Assembly: GCF_029911635.1 (NCBI RefSeq)
Contig: NZ_JARYTI010000011.1
Coordinates: forward strand, 62,001 to 126,000
Source: Sphingomonas sp. AR_OL41
GTDB lineage: Bacteria; Pseudomonadota; Alphaproteobacteria; Sphingomonadales; Sphingomonadaceae
DNA length: 64,000 nucleotides
Direction of reading: 5' to 3'
The notes beneath the pieces are model-generated. The model had not been told where the DNA came from and did not search any database. It saw only the letters and a program-made list of their open reading frames with translations. The translations under genes were made by a program, and so were the position numbers. Positions 1-6,967 of this stretch are shown here, piece after piece. Position 1 is the stretch's first letter. The number at the start of each line of letters is the position of its first letter.

Positions 1-767
1 GTGAAGAAGCGTTCGCGCACCAGCCCGACCTGATTCTCGACCTGCCCCTTCTCCCAGCCCGACGCCGGCGTGCACGCCACAGGCTCGACCAGATAATGCC
101 CGCACATCTGCTGGAAGCGGCGATTATACTGACGCTCGCGGCCGACGAAGATCGCATCGACCGCCGTCTTCATATTGTCGTAGATACCGCGCTGGCAGGC
201 ACCGCCGAAGAACGCGAACGCGCGGTCATGCGCGTCGAACACCATCTCCTGGCTCTCGCGCGGATAGGCCCGCACGTAAAACATCCGGCTGTGACAAAGC
301 CGCATGTGCGCAACCTTCACCGTCGTCGTGACCCCCGCGATCACGACGATCTCGTGGCTCCAGTCGAACTGGTACGCCTCGCCCGGCGCAAAGCTCAGCG
401 GCACGTACGCTGCCGCTGTCGCGACCGAGCGCTCGCGGTGCCACGCCGCCGCATAGCGCCGGACCGCGTCATAACCGCCACGATAGCCCAGCCCCTGCAA
501 CTCCTCGAACACGCGGATCATCGTCAGCCGCTCGCGCCGCGCCTTGCGATCGTTCGTCTCCAGCAGCCGATCCAGATCGGCCGTCCACGGCCCCAGCTTC
601 GGCAACGGTTGCACGCTGCGCTCGTACGCGAACGCCGTCTCCCCCGACCGCAGCACCTTCCTGACCGTGTTCCGCGACACGCCCAGATCCCGCACGATCT
701 CCTTGATCGACTTGCCCTTGACGAAAAACTCGCGCCGGATGCGCGCCACTGTCTCCACGACCAGCAT
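1..767 (-). CDS. istA: IS21-family transposase IstA (3' part outside window)
   Basis: IstA is the DDE transposase of IS21 elements and works with the AAA+ helper IstB. The frame starts at ATG 767 and stays open to position 1. It begins MLVVETVARIRREFFVKGKS, followed by a helix-turn-helix (KEIVRDLGVSRNTVRKVLRS) typical of the IstA N-terminus. Further on comes the integrase-core start with PGEAYQFDWSHE (first catalytic Asp) and later GWEKGQVENQVGLVRERFF (the Glu helix region). About 255 residues are visible, roughly half of a usual ~500-residue IstA. The family call is firm. Whether the element is intact cannot be judged. Confidence 0.88.
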   Translation of the reverse strand, partial: MLVVETVARIRREFFVKGKSIKEIVRDLGVSRNTVRKVLRSGETAFAYERSVQPLPKLGPWTADLDRLLETNDRKARRERLTMIRVFEELQGLGYRGGYDAVRRYAAAWHRERSVATAAAYVPLSFAPGEAYQFDWSHEIVVIAGVTTTVKVAHMRLCHSRMFYVRAYPRESQEMVFDAHDRAFAFFGGACQRGIYDNMKTAVDAIFVGRERQYNRRFQQMCGHYLVEPVACTPASGWEKGQVENQVGLVRERFF

Positions 768-820
768 CTCCCACCCGCCCCCGCCGCAAAGCGACGAGGC
801 GTGAACCGCATCCGTTCAGG

Positions 821-874
821 GGGTCAATTTTGGAAGCCGATCAGCCCCGAACGGGGTCAATATTGCAGGCCGAT
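821..874. repeat. IS21 terminal repeats (two 21-bp direct copies)
   Basis: Two copies of a 21-bp unit beginning GGGTCAAT and ending GCCGAT lie at 821-841 and 854-874. They match at 18 of 21 positions and sit between the istA start and the element's outer end. Multiple repeats of this kind are the expected transposase binding sites of an IS21 end. A related unit recurs in opposite orientation at 59852-59905. Confidence 0.75.
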
Positions 875-879
875 TCACA

Positions 880-1311
880 GATGACATTGAGCCGACCGCT
901 GAAGAGGCAACGCTCGCCGCCGACATAGAGACGCGCGCGGCGACGGCCGGGCTTCCGATCGACGGAGGCGAAAGCCAGCTGCTGGCGATGCTGATGAACC
1001 GCAGCACGAGACTGTTGCTCACTGGCGACAAGCGTGCTGTCGCCGCGATCGGTGCACTGCCGTTGCCGCTCCCGCCCCATCGGGTTGCCTGCCTCGAACA
1101 GCTGCTCGGATCGCTGGCCGAAGCGAATGGACCCGATACAGTACGCTCGGCAGTCTGCGCTGAGCCTGCCGTCGACAAGGCGCTTGCCGCCGCCTGCTGC
1201 TGCTCGTCACCGCCGGGCACCGACCCGCGGCCAGGCCTGGCAAGCTATGTCGAGCACCTGCGCGCGCAGGCACCGACTGTTCTCTGCGTCGGATCCGGCC
1301 TTCTCGCCTAG
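880..1311 (+). pseudogene. C-terminal remnant of a PIN-like protein cut by IS21
   Basis: An open frame begins directly at the IS boundary (codon GAT at 880) and runs to TAG at 1309-1311. No start codon or ribosome site lies near the boundary, so the 5' part was lost or sits on the other side of the element. The readable part contains DIEPTAEEATLAADIE, then PIDGGESQLLAML and LLLTGDKRAVAAI. A GES acidic segment followed by a TGDKRA segment is how PIN-fold nucleases and related toxin-like proteins end (catalytic E and D regions), but this assignment is a motif reading only. About 143 codons remain. The first downstream ATG (988) would give 107 residues and is unlikely to be a functional start. 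Confidence 0.55.
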
Positions 1312-1314
1312 GGA

Positions 1315-1887
1315 TTACCGCAGGAAGACGGCGTAGGGGGCCACCAGCGCAGCCACCAACCCGATAGACTTGACCTGTTTGCGATCCACGTTCGGGGGCG
1401 GCGCGTCCGGCGCGAACTCGAGGCACGCCTTGTCGCACTGTCCCTTGATGTAGAGCGACCCTTGGCGTCCTTCCTTGGGGCCTAGCGCGACGCGGGTCTG
1501 GTCGAGCGACAGCTCAAAGCTCTCCACGTGCAGGTCGCCGATGATCAGCGCGAACTTGGAACCGAGCGCGTCGATTCCGTCCGGAATCTTGTCCCACGTC
1601 TGCTTGTCGGTGGACCAATGAGTCGCACGCACCGGAGGGTGGTCGTGCTTCGACTTCATCGATTCCATCACCAGGTGGATGGGTCGCTGGGCTGTGGCGT
1701 AGCGTTCGGCGAAGGGCTGGACCATCGTACGCGGGTGGCAAGACGATCCGCCATATCCCCAGGTAGCGATTCCGTTGCGCTTGATCTCGAGCAGCTTGCG
1801 CTCCACGATATCCTCAAGGCTCTCCTGGGCATGCATACCGACCTTCATGTAAAGCAGCCCGGCGCCGGGTTTCAGTATGGTGCTCAT
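1315..1887 (-). CDS. Unrecognised WGYGG/CHPR protein, paralog 1
   Basis: A 190-residue soluble protein of unknown function, last gene of a three-gene minus-strand operon. It starts at ATG 1887 behind a GGAGG ribosome site. It is clearly paralogous to the protein encoded at 1914-2501. Shared features in order are PGAGL-x2-M-x-VG-x-HA (residues ~7-20), an acidic/basic helix (IVxRKLxEI), the signature WGYGG-x2-CHPR-x2-VQP (~43-58), a GS-x3-AL strand with E-x-FEL (~108-126), RVA-x-GP-x2-GR (~131-140), DKA, and a terminal PYAVFLR. No signal peptide or membrane helix is visible. The conserved Cys-His-Pro-Arg cluster could be catalytic or metal-binding, which is inference. The gene follows its paralog after 26 bp, implying one transcript. 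Confidence 0.7.
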   Translation of the reverse strand: MSTILKPGAGLLYMKVGMHAQESLEDIVERKLLEIKRNGIATWGYGGSSCHPRTMVQPFAERYATAQRPIHLVMESMKSKHDHPPVRATHWSTDKQTWDKIPDGIDALGSKFALIIGDLHVESFELSLDQTRVALGPKEGRQGSLYIKGQCDKACLEFAPDAPPPNVDRKQVKSIGLVAALVAPYAVFLR

Positions 1888-1913
1888 TCAAACCTCCATT
1901 CCAGCAGCGGCGG

Positions 1914-2501
1914 TCATCTCAGGAACACGGCATATGGCCTGTGCAGGTCTGCCACGTATGAAATCGGCAGTGCCTCGACGCCGCGCTTGGCGGTCTCAAT
2001 CTCCCCATCCTCTACCCGGAGCACGGCCTTATCGACGCGCCCGCCGACCGGATCGACGTACTGGGCACCGGGACGGCCACGGCTCGGACCGGCCGCAACG
2101 CGCGCGCGGGTCAGTGGAAGTTCGAAACACTCCGACCGGAGCGCCGTAATCAGGAAGGCGTAGCGAGAGCCGGTCACGCGGATGCCTGGCGGCAGCGGGC
2201 GGAAGTTGAGGCCGTCGATCGACCATTCGCGGGCCGCCTCGCTCTCGGCCCAATAGGTCTCTTTGTCGGGCGCCACTTCCTCCATGCAGAGGCGAACGAC
2301 CCCGCCGCTGGCCGCGATTTCCTCGGCATAGGGCTGAACGACGGAACGCGGGTGGCAATTGAGGCCGCCATAGCCCCAGAAGGCATGGCCGATATCTTCG
2401 ATCTCCTTCAGCTTCCGCGCGACGATCGCCTCAAGCGTCTCGCCCGCATGGGTGCCCACTCGCATGAACACCAGACCGGCACCGGGCTCCAGCACGCTCA
2501 A
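1914..2501 (-). CDS. Unrecognised WGYGG/CHPR protein, paralog 2
   Basis: A protein of about 195 residues, paralogous to the neighbour at 1315-1887. It has the same order of motifs: LEPGAGLVFMRVGTHAGETL, FWGYGGLNCHPRSVVQPYAE, SRYAFLI, RVAAGPSRGRPG, VDKAVLRV and a terminal PYAVFLR. The TTG start at 2501 is chosen because it aligns with the paralog's first residue, has GGGAG eight bases upstream, and overlaps the stop of the upstream gene as TTGA. A GTG at 2516 is the alternative. Translational coupling to the BpsA-like gene suggests the products act together in fixed ratio. Function is unknown; two diverged copies could form a heteromer. Confidence 0.7.
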   Translation of the reverse strand: MSVLEPGAGLVFMRVGTHAGETLEAIVARKLKEIEDIGHAFWGYGGLNCHPRSVVQPYAEEIAASGGVVRLCMEEVAPDKETYWAESEAAREWSIDGLNFRPLPPGIRVTGSRYAFLITALRSECFELPLTRARVAAGPSRGRPGAQYVDPVGGRVDKAVLRVEDGEIETAKRGVEALPISYVADLHRPYAVFLR

Positions 2502-3325
2502 CGCAAATTCTCCCACATCTCCAATGTATAGTCCTGTTCGATCGCGCGGTCATGGTCAGGGCGTGCGCGATCCCGCACGTATTTAACCCTCGGCTCCTTC
2601 GAGCGGCCGTAGAAGTTCGTCAACCGCGCCTCCTCGATCGTATCTTCGGCGTGCATCCGCGCGGTGCCCTGCACCGATCCTACGACGAGGTTGCAGGACC
2701 GGAGATGTTCGGCCTCGGGCAGATGATAGCCGTGGAGCATGGGCTCCATTGAGGCAACGTAGAAGCCGCGACCGATCGCGTACGCCTGCACTTTCTGCAA
2801 TACCTTGCTCGGCCACTCCAGCTCGGGATCGTCAGCGATCACGATCATCCCCTGCCCGCGGTAGCCGATCGCCTCGATCCCGCGGCGAGCGAACACAACA
2901 ACACTATTGCCCTCGTTGCTCTCTCCCCACGGTGGGTTGGTATAGAAGCGGTCAAACGCGCCCTTTTCGGGGAACGCGTCGAGACAGTTGTAGAGTTCGG
3001 CCTCTACGCCCTTCAGTCGCTCCTTGTTTGCGAGCCGCCGGACAGAGTTCACGATCCGCTCGTCGAAGTCGAACACCTTGATGCGCTCCGGTCCCTTCTT
3101 GATGATGCCCAGGTTCACGAGCACCGCGACTGACAGGGCGATGCCGTCGCCGTCGCCAATGAAAGCGACCTTCTGACCTTGCGCCCAGTTGCCGACCCGT
3201 ATCGCCTGCTGGACCATATCGCCGGCGCGCATGTAGATTTGGTCGAACGCGCGAAGCGGGAGGGGGCGATTCATCACCACCTCCGAAATGGCGTTCATCG
3301 CCCTCACCCAGTCGTCGTCGTTCAA
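2498..3325 (-). CDS. BpsA-like aminopropyl/methyltransferase-fold protein with NPPW motif
   Basis: A Rossmann-fold transferase resembling the C-terminal domain of branched-chain polyamine synthase (BpsA, N4-bis(aminopropyl)spermidine synthase family). Evidence in order: RPLPLRAFDQ (BpsA-type lead-in), IGDGDGIALSVAVL (nucleotide/cofactor loop), VFDFDERIV (acidic strand-2 end), FDRFYTNPPWGE (active-site loop), then a beta-rich C-terminus. BpsA enzymes have DPPY at the active-site loop. Here it is NPPW, which is the form used by DNA/RNA amino-methyltransferases, so the substrate may be nucleic acid rather than polyamine (inference). The start is TTG 3325 with a GAGGAGG ribosome site eight bases upstream; the frame is open further upstream but lacks support. 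It is the first gene of the operon and overlaps the next by 4 bp. Confidence 0.65.
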   Translation of the reverse strand: MNDDDWVRAMNAISEVVMNRPLPLRAFDQIYMRAGDMVQQAIRVGNWAQGQKVAFIGDGDGIALSVAVLVNLGIIKKGPERIKVFDFDERIVNSVRRLANKERLKGVEAELYNCLDAFPEKGAFDRFYTNPPWGESNEGNSVVVFARRGIEAIGYRGQGMIVIADDPELEWPSKVLQKVQAYAIGRGFYVASMEPMLHGYHLPEAEHLRSCNLVVGSVQGTARMHAEDTIEEARLTNFYGRSKEPRVKYVRDRARPDHDRAIEQDYTLEMWENLR

Positions 3326-3687
3326 GCCGGCTGCCTCCTCGGTCCAATGGCCGCGCCGGGCTCGGCGGGGCTGACAATGAATCCACACTGTGGTATCGGA
3401 CCGCAGCGCGCGGCCCGACGACCGCGCGCCACGGTCGCTCTCATAACAAGAGCCAGCGCGTCGAGGATGACGGTTCCAGCCGCCATCCGTCGGCGCCAAC
3501 GGGGACTTTCATCCCGGACCACCTTTCTGCGGGACCCGTCGCTCCCGCTGCGCGAACCGACCAGTTCAAGCTCCCGGCTGGGTCATCCCGGCCGGGTCGG
3601 CGCGAATTGCGTCGACGCGACTCGTGTATCTTAATTGATCTCTACATACAAGTTGCACTCGTATCTGAATTCAGAGAGAGTACGCCC
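3326..3687. promoter_or_regulatory. Divergent intergenic region of the WGYGG operon
   Basis: This 362-bp region separates the minus-strand operon from the plus-strand winged-helix gene and must hold both promoters. The part next to the plus-strand gene (about 3628-3680) is clearly AT-richer than its surroundings (ATCTTAATTGATCTC, TACATACAAG) and ends in an AGAGAG ribosome site. No operator was recognised with confidence, and the open frames here look like compositional shadows. Confidence 0.4.
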
Positions 3688-4185
3688 ATGAGCGACAGCC
3701 CGGACACGGCCCTTCGTAACGCCATCGCGCGCACCAACGAGTTGCGGGCCCGGATTGTGGGTGCGGAGGCGTCGATTTCAGATCTCACCGCGCAGGTCCG
3801 CGCCGATTCCATCGAGCTAAGGCGCCTTGCCCGCTTCATCGCGTCATGGCGTTCACTCGCGGGCGACGAGGCGCCTCCCACCGAGAGACCGAAGAACCCG
3901 GACCGACGAGACGTGGCGGATAGGGCGCTGCAAATCGTGCGCCAAGCTAGGCGACCCCTCGCTCGGCGAGAGCTTTTCGAGCGACTGGCGGTCGCCGGCG
4001 TCATCATCAACGGCAAAGACCCGGAGATGGTCCTAGGAACGATGCTGTACCGCGACGATCGCATCGTGCGTCTGCGCGGGCACGGCTACTGGCCTCGCGA
4101 AGAGGTGTATGAACCCGCATTCTACATCCCCGAACATGAGGGCGTGATCGGCGCCACCGAACCAAAGGTTATGGAAGAGGAATAG
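3688..4185 (+). CDS. Coiled-coil plus HARE-like winged-helix protein
   Basis: A 165-residue protein divergent from the BpsA-like operon. Residues ~5-50 form a heptad-rich coiled coil (RNAIARTNELRARIVGAEAS and onward). Residues ~75-135 resemble a HARE-HTH/winged-helix domain: ADRALQIVRQ, RPLARRELFERLAVAGV, INGKDPEMVLGTMLYRDDRI, and the closing RLRGHGYWP. HARE-HTH domains occur in restriction endonucleases, RNA polymerase delta and chromatin proteins and are thought to recognise modified DNA or DNA-bound complexes. The ATG at 3688 follows AGAGAG; an in-frame upstream start at 3607 lacks a ribosome site. It may be the regulator or the DNA-reading part of the neighbouring operon (inference from position). 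Confidence 0.6.
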   Translation: MSDSPDTALRNAIARTNELRARIVGAEASISDLTAQVRADSIELRRLARFIASWRSLAGDEAPPTERPKNPDRRDVADRALQIVRQARRPLARRELFERLAVAGVIINGKDPEMVLGTMLYRDDRIVRLRGHGYWPREEVYEPAFYIPEHEGVIGATEPKVMEEE

Positions 4186-4464
4186 GTCCGCTGGGCCGGC
4201 TAGTAAGGTGGTCCCGCGATTATCATGCGCCGGGCGGCAGCGTCACAATGGCCTGCATCGCGCGCAGGCGGCCGAGTCCGGCTTTTCCGGCAAAGCTTAA
4301 ACAGGCGGCCGTTATCGCGTGAACACCCTCAAAAACCGCTGGTCCGGCGAACCAGTCCGATACGTTCTGCCACCAACGCTCGCTTATCGCTTTGCTGCGG
4401 AGAACGCCTCTTGAGCGGCGCCTCTTCATCCGATATGATGCGTGATGACTGATGTTGAGGTTTT

Positions 4465-4689
4465 ATGCGAACCACGTTGGCAATTGACGATGATGTGCTT
4501 GAGGCTGCGAAGGCAATTGCCGGCCAGAGCCATCGCTCGATCGGTGAGGTTATCTCCGAGCTCGCACGGCGGGCGCTGAAGCGACCCGAGCAGGGAAAGG
4601 TGCGGAATGGGATTCCGCTGCTGCCGGTGCGCGAGGGTGCGATTGTCACCCAGGCAGTCGTGAACTCGTTGCGTGATGAATTACCGTGA
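4465..4689 (+). CDS. VapB-type antitoxin
   Basis: A 74-residue antitoxin. The N-terminus MRTTLAIDDDVLEAAKAIA followed by SIGEVISELARRAL is a ribbon-helix-helix DNA-binding domain. The tail (IPLLPVREGAIVT) is the usual toxin-wrapping segment. It overlaps the PIN toxin by GTGA, the standard layout of a type II vapBC operon, in which the antitoxin also represses its own promoter. A GAGG ribosome site lies just upstream. The 279 bp before it contain no recognisable gene. Confidence 0.85.
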   Translation: MRTTLAIDDDVLEAAKAIAGQSHRSIGEVISELARRALKRPEQGKVRNGIPLLPVREGAIVTQAVVNSLRDELP

Positions 4690-5123
4690 GATTCCTGCTC
4701 GACGTCAATATTCTTATTGCCCTGATCGACCCCGCCCACGTGGGACATGACTCCGCACATCGTTGGTTCCAAGCGGAAGGTTGCCTCAAATGGGCGACGT
4801 GCCCAATGACGGAAAACGGCGTGCTCCGGATCGTCGGGCATCCCAAATATCCGAATTCTCCAGGCTCGCCAGCGATCGTCGCTGATGTCGTCCAACGGCT
4901 GCGCGAACTGCCGGGCCACCGCTTTTGGCCTGACGATATGAGCCTCGTCGGATCGGACCGCGTCGATCCGACCCAGTTGCTTACCTCGGCTCAGGTGACT
5001 GACAGCTATCTACTCGCTCTGGCCGCCGAAAATGGCGGCAAGCTTGCCACCTTCGACCGACGCCTGTCGCCCAAGGCCGTAAAGGACGGTAAGGCCTCGT
5101 TGCATGTCATCGACGGAGCCTGA
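4686..5123 (+). CDS. VapC-type PIN-domain ribonuclease toxin
   Basis: A 145-residue PIN-domain toxin, a Mg-dependent RNase neutralised by the preceding antitoxin. The acidic catalytic residues are in place: FLLDVNILIALID (first Asp), CPMTENGVLRI (Glu), QVTDSYLLALA (Asp) and ATFDRRL (Asp). The start is GTG 4686, overlapping the antitoxin stop. Length and motif spacing fit the VapC family, the TA-associated PIN group with an internal TENG segment. Its 3' end overlaps the next gene by 20 bp. Confidence 0.87.
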   Translation: MRFLLDVNILIALIDPAHVGHDSAHRWFQAEGCLKWATCPMTENGVLRIVGHPKYPNSPGSPAIVADVVQRLRELPGHRFWPDDMSLVGSDRVDPTQLLTSAQVTDSYLLALAAENGGKLATFDRRLSPKAVKDGKASLHVIDGA

Positions 5124-6045
5124 GCGCGTGCGCCGCGATCTCGACCACCTTCCGGCGGTTCAGCAGGCTGAACTGGAGCACGCCGTTGCGATTTTGATGC
5201 GTGATTTTGAGGCGGCGATCTCCGGCGCGACCCAGCCATGGAAGCGAAACGGCAAGGTCCTGAAGATCATCCTGTTCGGGAGCTATAGCCGAAATGATTG
5301 GGTCGATGAGCCGGAGAACGGCTACCAATCGGACTTCGACCTCCTCGTCATCGTCAACCACGCCGATCTGACAGACATCGCGGATTACTGGTATGTCGCG
5401 GAGGATCGCATCCAGCGCGATCCGACGATCGGACGGCAGGTCAACATCATCGTCCACAGCCTCGACGAGGTGAACCATGCTCTGCGGCGCGGAGAGTATT
5501 TCTGGACCGACATCGCGCGCGACGGGATTGCCCTATATGAGTTGGCCGGAAGCGCTTTGGCAGCGCCGTCACCGCTCACATCGGCCGACGCGCTTCAACT
5601 GGCGACGGGGTATTTTCAGAAACAGTTTCCGTCGTCCGGCAACTGGTTGCGCATGGCCGCCCTAGCGATGGCTGAAGGGGCAGATCAAGATTGGCTCAAC
5701 AAGGCCGCTTTCAATCTGCACCAAGCGACCGAGACAACCTACGCGTGCCTCCTGATGACACTCACGCTCTATTTTCCTCGATCGCACAATATCAAGTTCT
5801 TGCGGTCTCTTGCCGAGGACAAGGAGCCGCGGCTTGTCGAAGCATGGCCGCGGGCGACGAAGCAGGACCGGCGTCGCTTCGAGCTCCTCAAGCGGGCCTA
5901 TGTTGAGGCCCGCTATTCGCCCAATTACATTATCGAAATGGCTGATCTCGATGAACTCGCGGACGCTGTCCGGACGCTGCGCGCGATCGTCGAGGCGGTC
6001 TGTCTCCAGCGGCTGGAGGTGCTGAAGGCCGAGGCTCCCATTTAA
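5104..6045 (+). CDS. Nucleotidyltransferase-HEPN fusion protein
   Basis: A 313-residue protein joining a minimal nucleotidyltransferase (MNT) to a HEPN domain. Residues ~45-80 read KIILFGSYSRNDW then SDFDLLVIV, the GS...DxD nucleotidyltransferase core. The C-terminal half (~165-300) is helical, with LNKAAFNLHQATETTYACLL, HNIKFLRSL and RAYVEARYSPNY, the last being a common HEPN ending. Separate MntA/HepT pairs act as toxin-antitoxin systems in which the MNT partner AMPylates the HEPN RNase; a single-chain fusion could be a self-restrained version. It starts inside vapC, so the three genes are probably one operon. Confidence 0.8.
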   Translation: MSSTEPERVRRDLDHLPAVQQAELEHAVAILMRDFEAAISGATQPWKRNGKVLKIILFGSYSRNDWVDEPENGYQSDFDLLVIVNHADLTDIADYWYVAEDRIQRDPTIGRQVNIIVHSLDEVNHALRRGEYFWTDIARDGIALYELAGSALAAPSPLTSADALQLATGYFQKQFPSSGNWLRMAALAMAEGADQDWLNKAAFNLHQATETTYACLLMTLTLYFPRSHNIKFLRSLAEDKEPRLVEAWPRATKQDRRRFELLKRAYVEARYSPNYIIEMADLDELADAVRTLRAIVEAVCLQRLEVLKAEAPI

Positions 6046-6400
6046 CACCAAAGTGGTGGAATCGCGTCTTATTTCTGGGCCTTGCGTTTGATGTTCCACT
6101 CGTTCTAGACTCGATCTGCACCGCTTGAATGGTGGTGCCGAGGCGTGAGAACCTCGCATGGTGATATCTATCTGGCTCTCGGTTGCCCGGGTGGCCGACG
6201 CGCATGTTCAGGCCGCTTGCGGCTAAAGGCGTCGGCGCATGTGTTTCCCATGCATGTTCTCAACACCCGGCTTCGAGCCGGCGCCGTCTCGCTGTCTGGA
6301 GGCGGATTATGGGCTGGACTGGAGCGCCTGATCGACTGGCTCGACGCCTGTGGGGCTGCGTGGAATTCGATGCGTGCGGCATGGTTGCGGGTTGGGCGTG
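6046..6400. other. Intergenic boundary between defence-like island and lasso locus
   Basis: This 355-bp stretch has no gene I can support. Open frames on both strands are short and lack family motifs. It includes a small hairpin just after the upstream stop (CACCAAAGTGGTG) and marks the change from toxin-antitoxin genes to the lasso locus. The promoter for the fecI-like gene must lie here, but no consensus was recognised. Confidence 0.4.
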
Positions 6401-6967
6401 GTGACGCGCAACGCTCCCCGGATCGATGGTCAGGAGGATCTGTCGGCGCCGCTGCCGGAAGCGCTGCCGACCACGATGGAGCTCGACGTCCTTTATCGCA
6501 ACGAACAGCATGCCCTGGTGCGGTTCTTCACGCGGTACCGCGCCAGCCCCGAGGACGCCCGGGACCTTGTTCAGGAGGCTTTTCTTCGCCTGTCGCGCAT
6601 CAATCTGCGCCGTTCCGGATCAATTTCTAGGCCTGCGGAGTATCTGCGCCAGATTGCCCGTAACCTTTTGAAAGATCGTGCGAAAGCGGCGCGGCGACAT
6701 GCTGTGGATGCCCATGTGAATGCCGATGATTGCGGCCTTGTGGGAGTCGACGAGCTGGCTCGGTTGGAGGCGCGCGATAGCCTCATGCGCCTTGAAGCTG
6801 CTATAAAGTCTTTGAAACCAAAGACTCGGGAGATTTTCATGGCGCACCATCTGGAGGGTCTCGGCTACGCGGAGATCGCCGCGCGCACCGGGCTTTCGGT
6901 GTCGGGTGTGGAAAAGCAGGTGGCGCGGGCCTTCGACCATATCGATCGGCTGACAGGGCTGCATTGA
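6401..6967 (+). CDS. FecI-like ECF sigma factor
   Basis: A group IV (ECF) sigma factor of the FecI type, which directs RNA polymerase to an outer-membrane receptor operon when released by its FecR partner. Region 2 is seen as ASPEDARDLVQEAFLRLSRI and AEYLRQIARNLLKDRAK. Region 4 is seen as FMAHHLEGLGYAEIAARTG plus SVSGVEKQVARAF. Length is about 188 residues from GTG 6401. Starts at 6350 or ATG 6476 are also possible, and an AGGAGG at ~6429 does not decide. The stop overlaps the FecR ATG. Its likely target is the TonB receptor gene downstream. Confidence 0.85.
   Translation: MTRNAPRIDGQEDLSAPLPEALPTTMELDVLYRNEQHALVRFFTRYRASPEDARDLVQEAFLRLSRINLRRSGSISRPAEYLRQIARNLLKDRAKAARRHAVDAHVNADDCGLVGVDELARLEARDSLMRLEAAIKSLKPKTREIFMAHHLEGLGYAEIAARTGLSVSGVEKQVARAFDHIDRLTGLH

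Larger units (their letters stand above)
1..879 (-). mobile_element. IS21-family insertion sequence, partial (istA end)
   Basis: The left part of the window is the transposase side of an IS21-family element. It consists of the istA reading frame on the minus strand and, outside its start, two 18/21-identical 21-bp repeats, which is the multiple terminal repeat layout of IS21 ends. The outer end is placed at 879 because IS21 elements finish in TG...CA and the plus strand reads ...TTCACA there, followed directly by an open frame of unrelated coding character. The rest of istA, istB and the other end lie outside the window. Confidence 0.85.

Noticed and set aside
3322-3634. Short overlapping frames in the divergent promoter region
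   Set aside because: They lack starts with ribosome sites and conflict with the supported TTG start at 3325.
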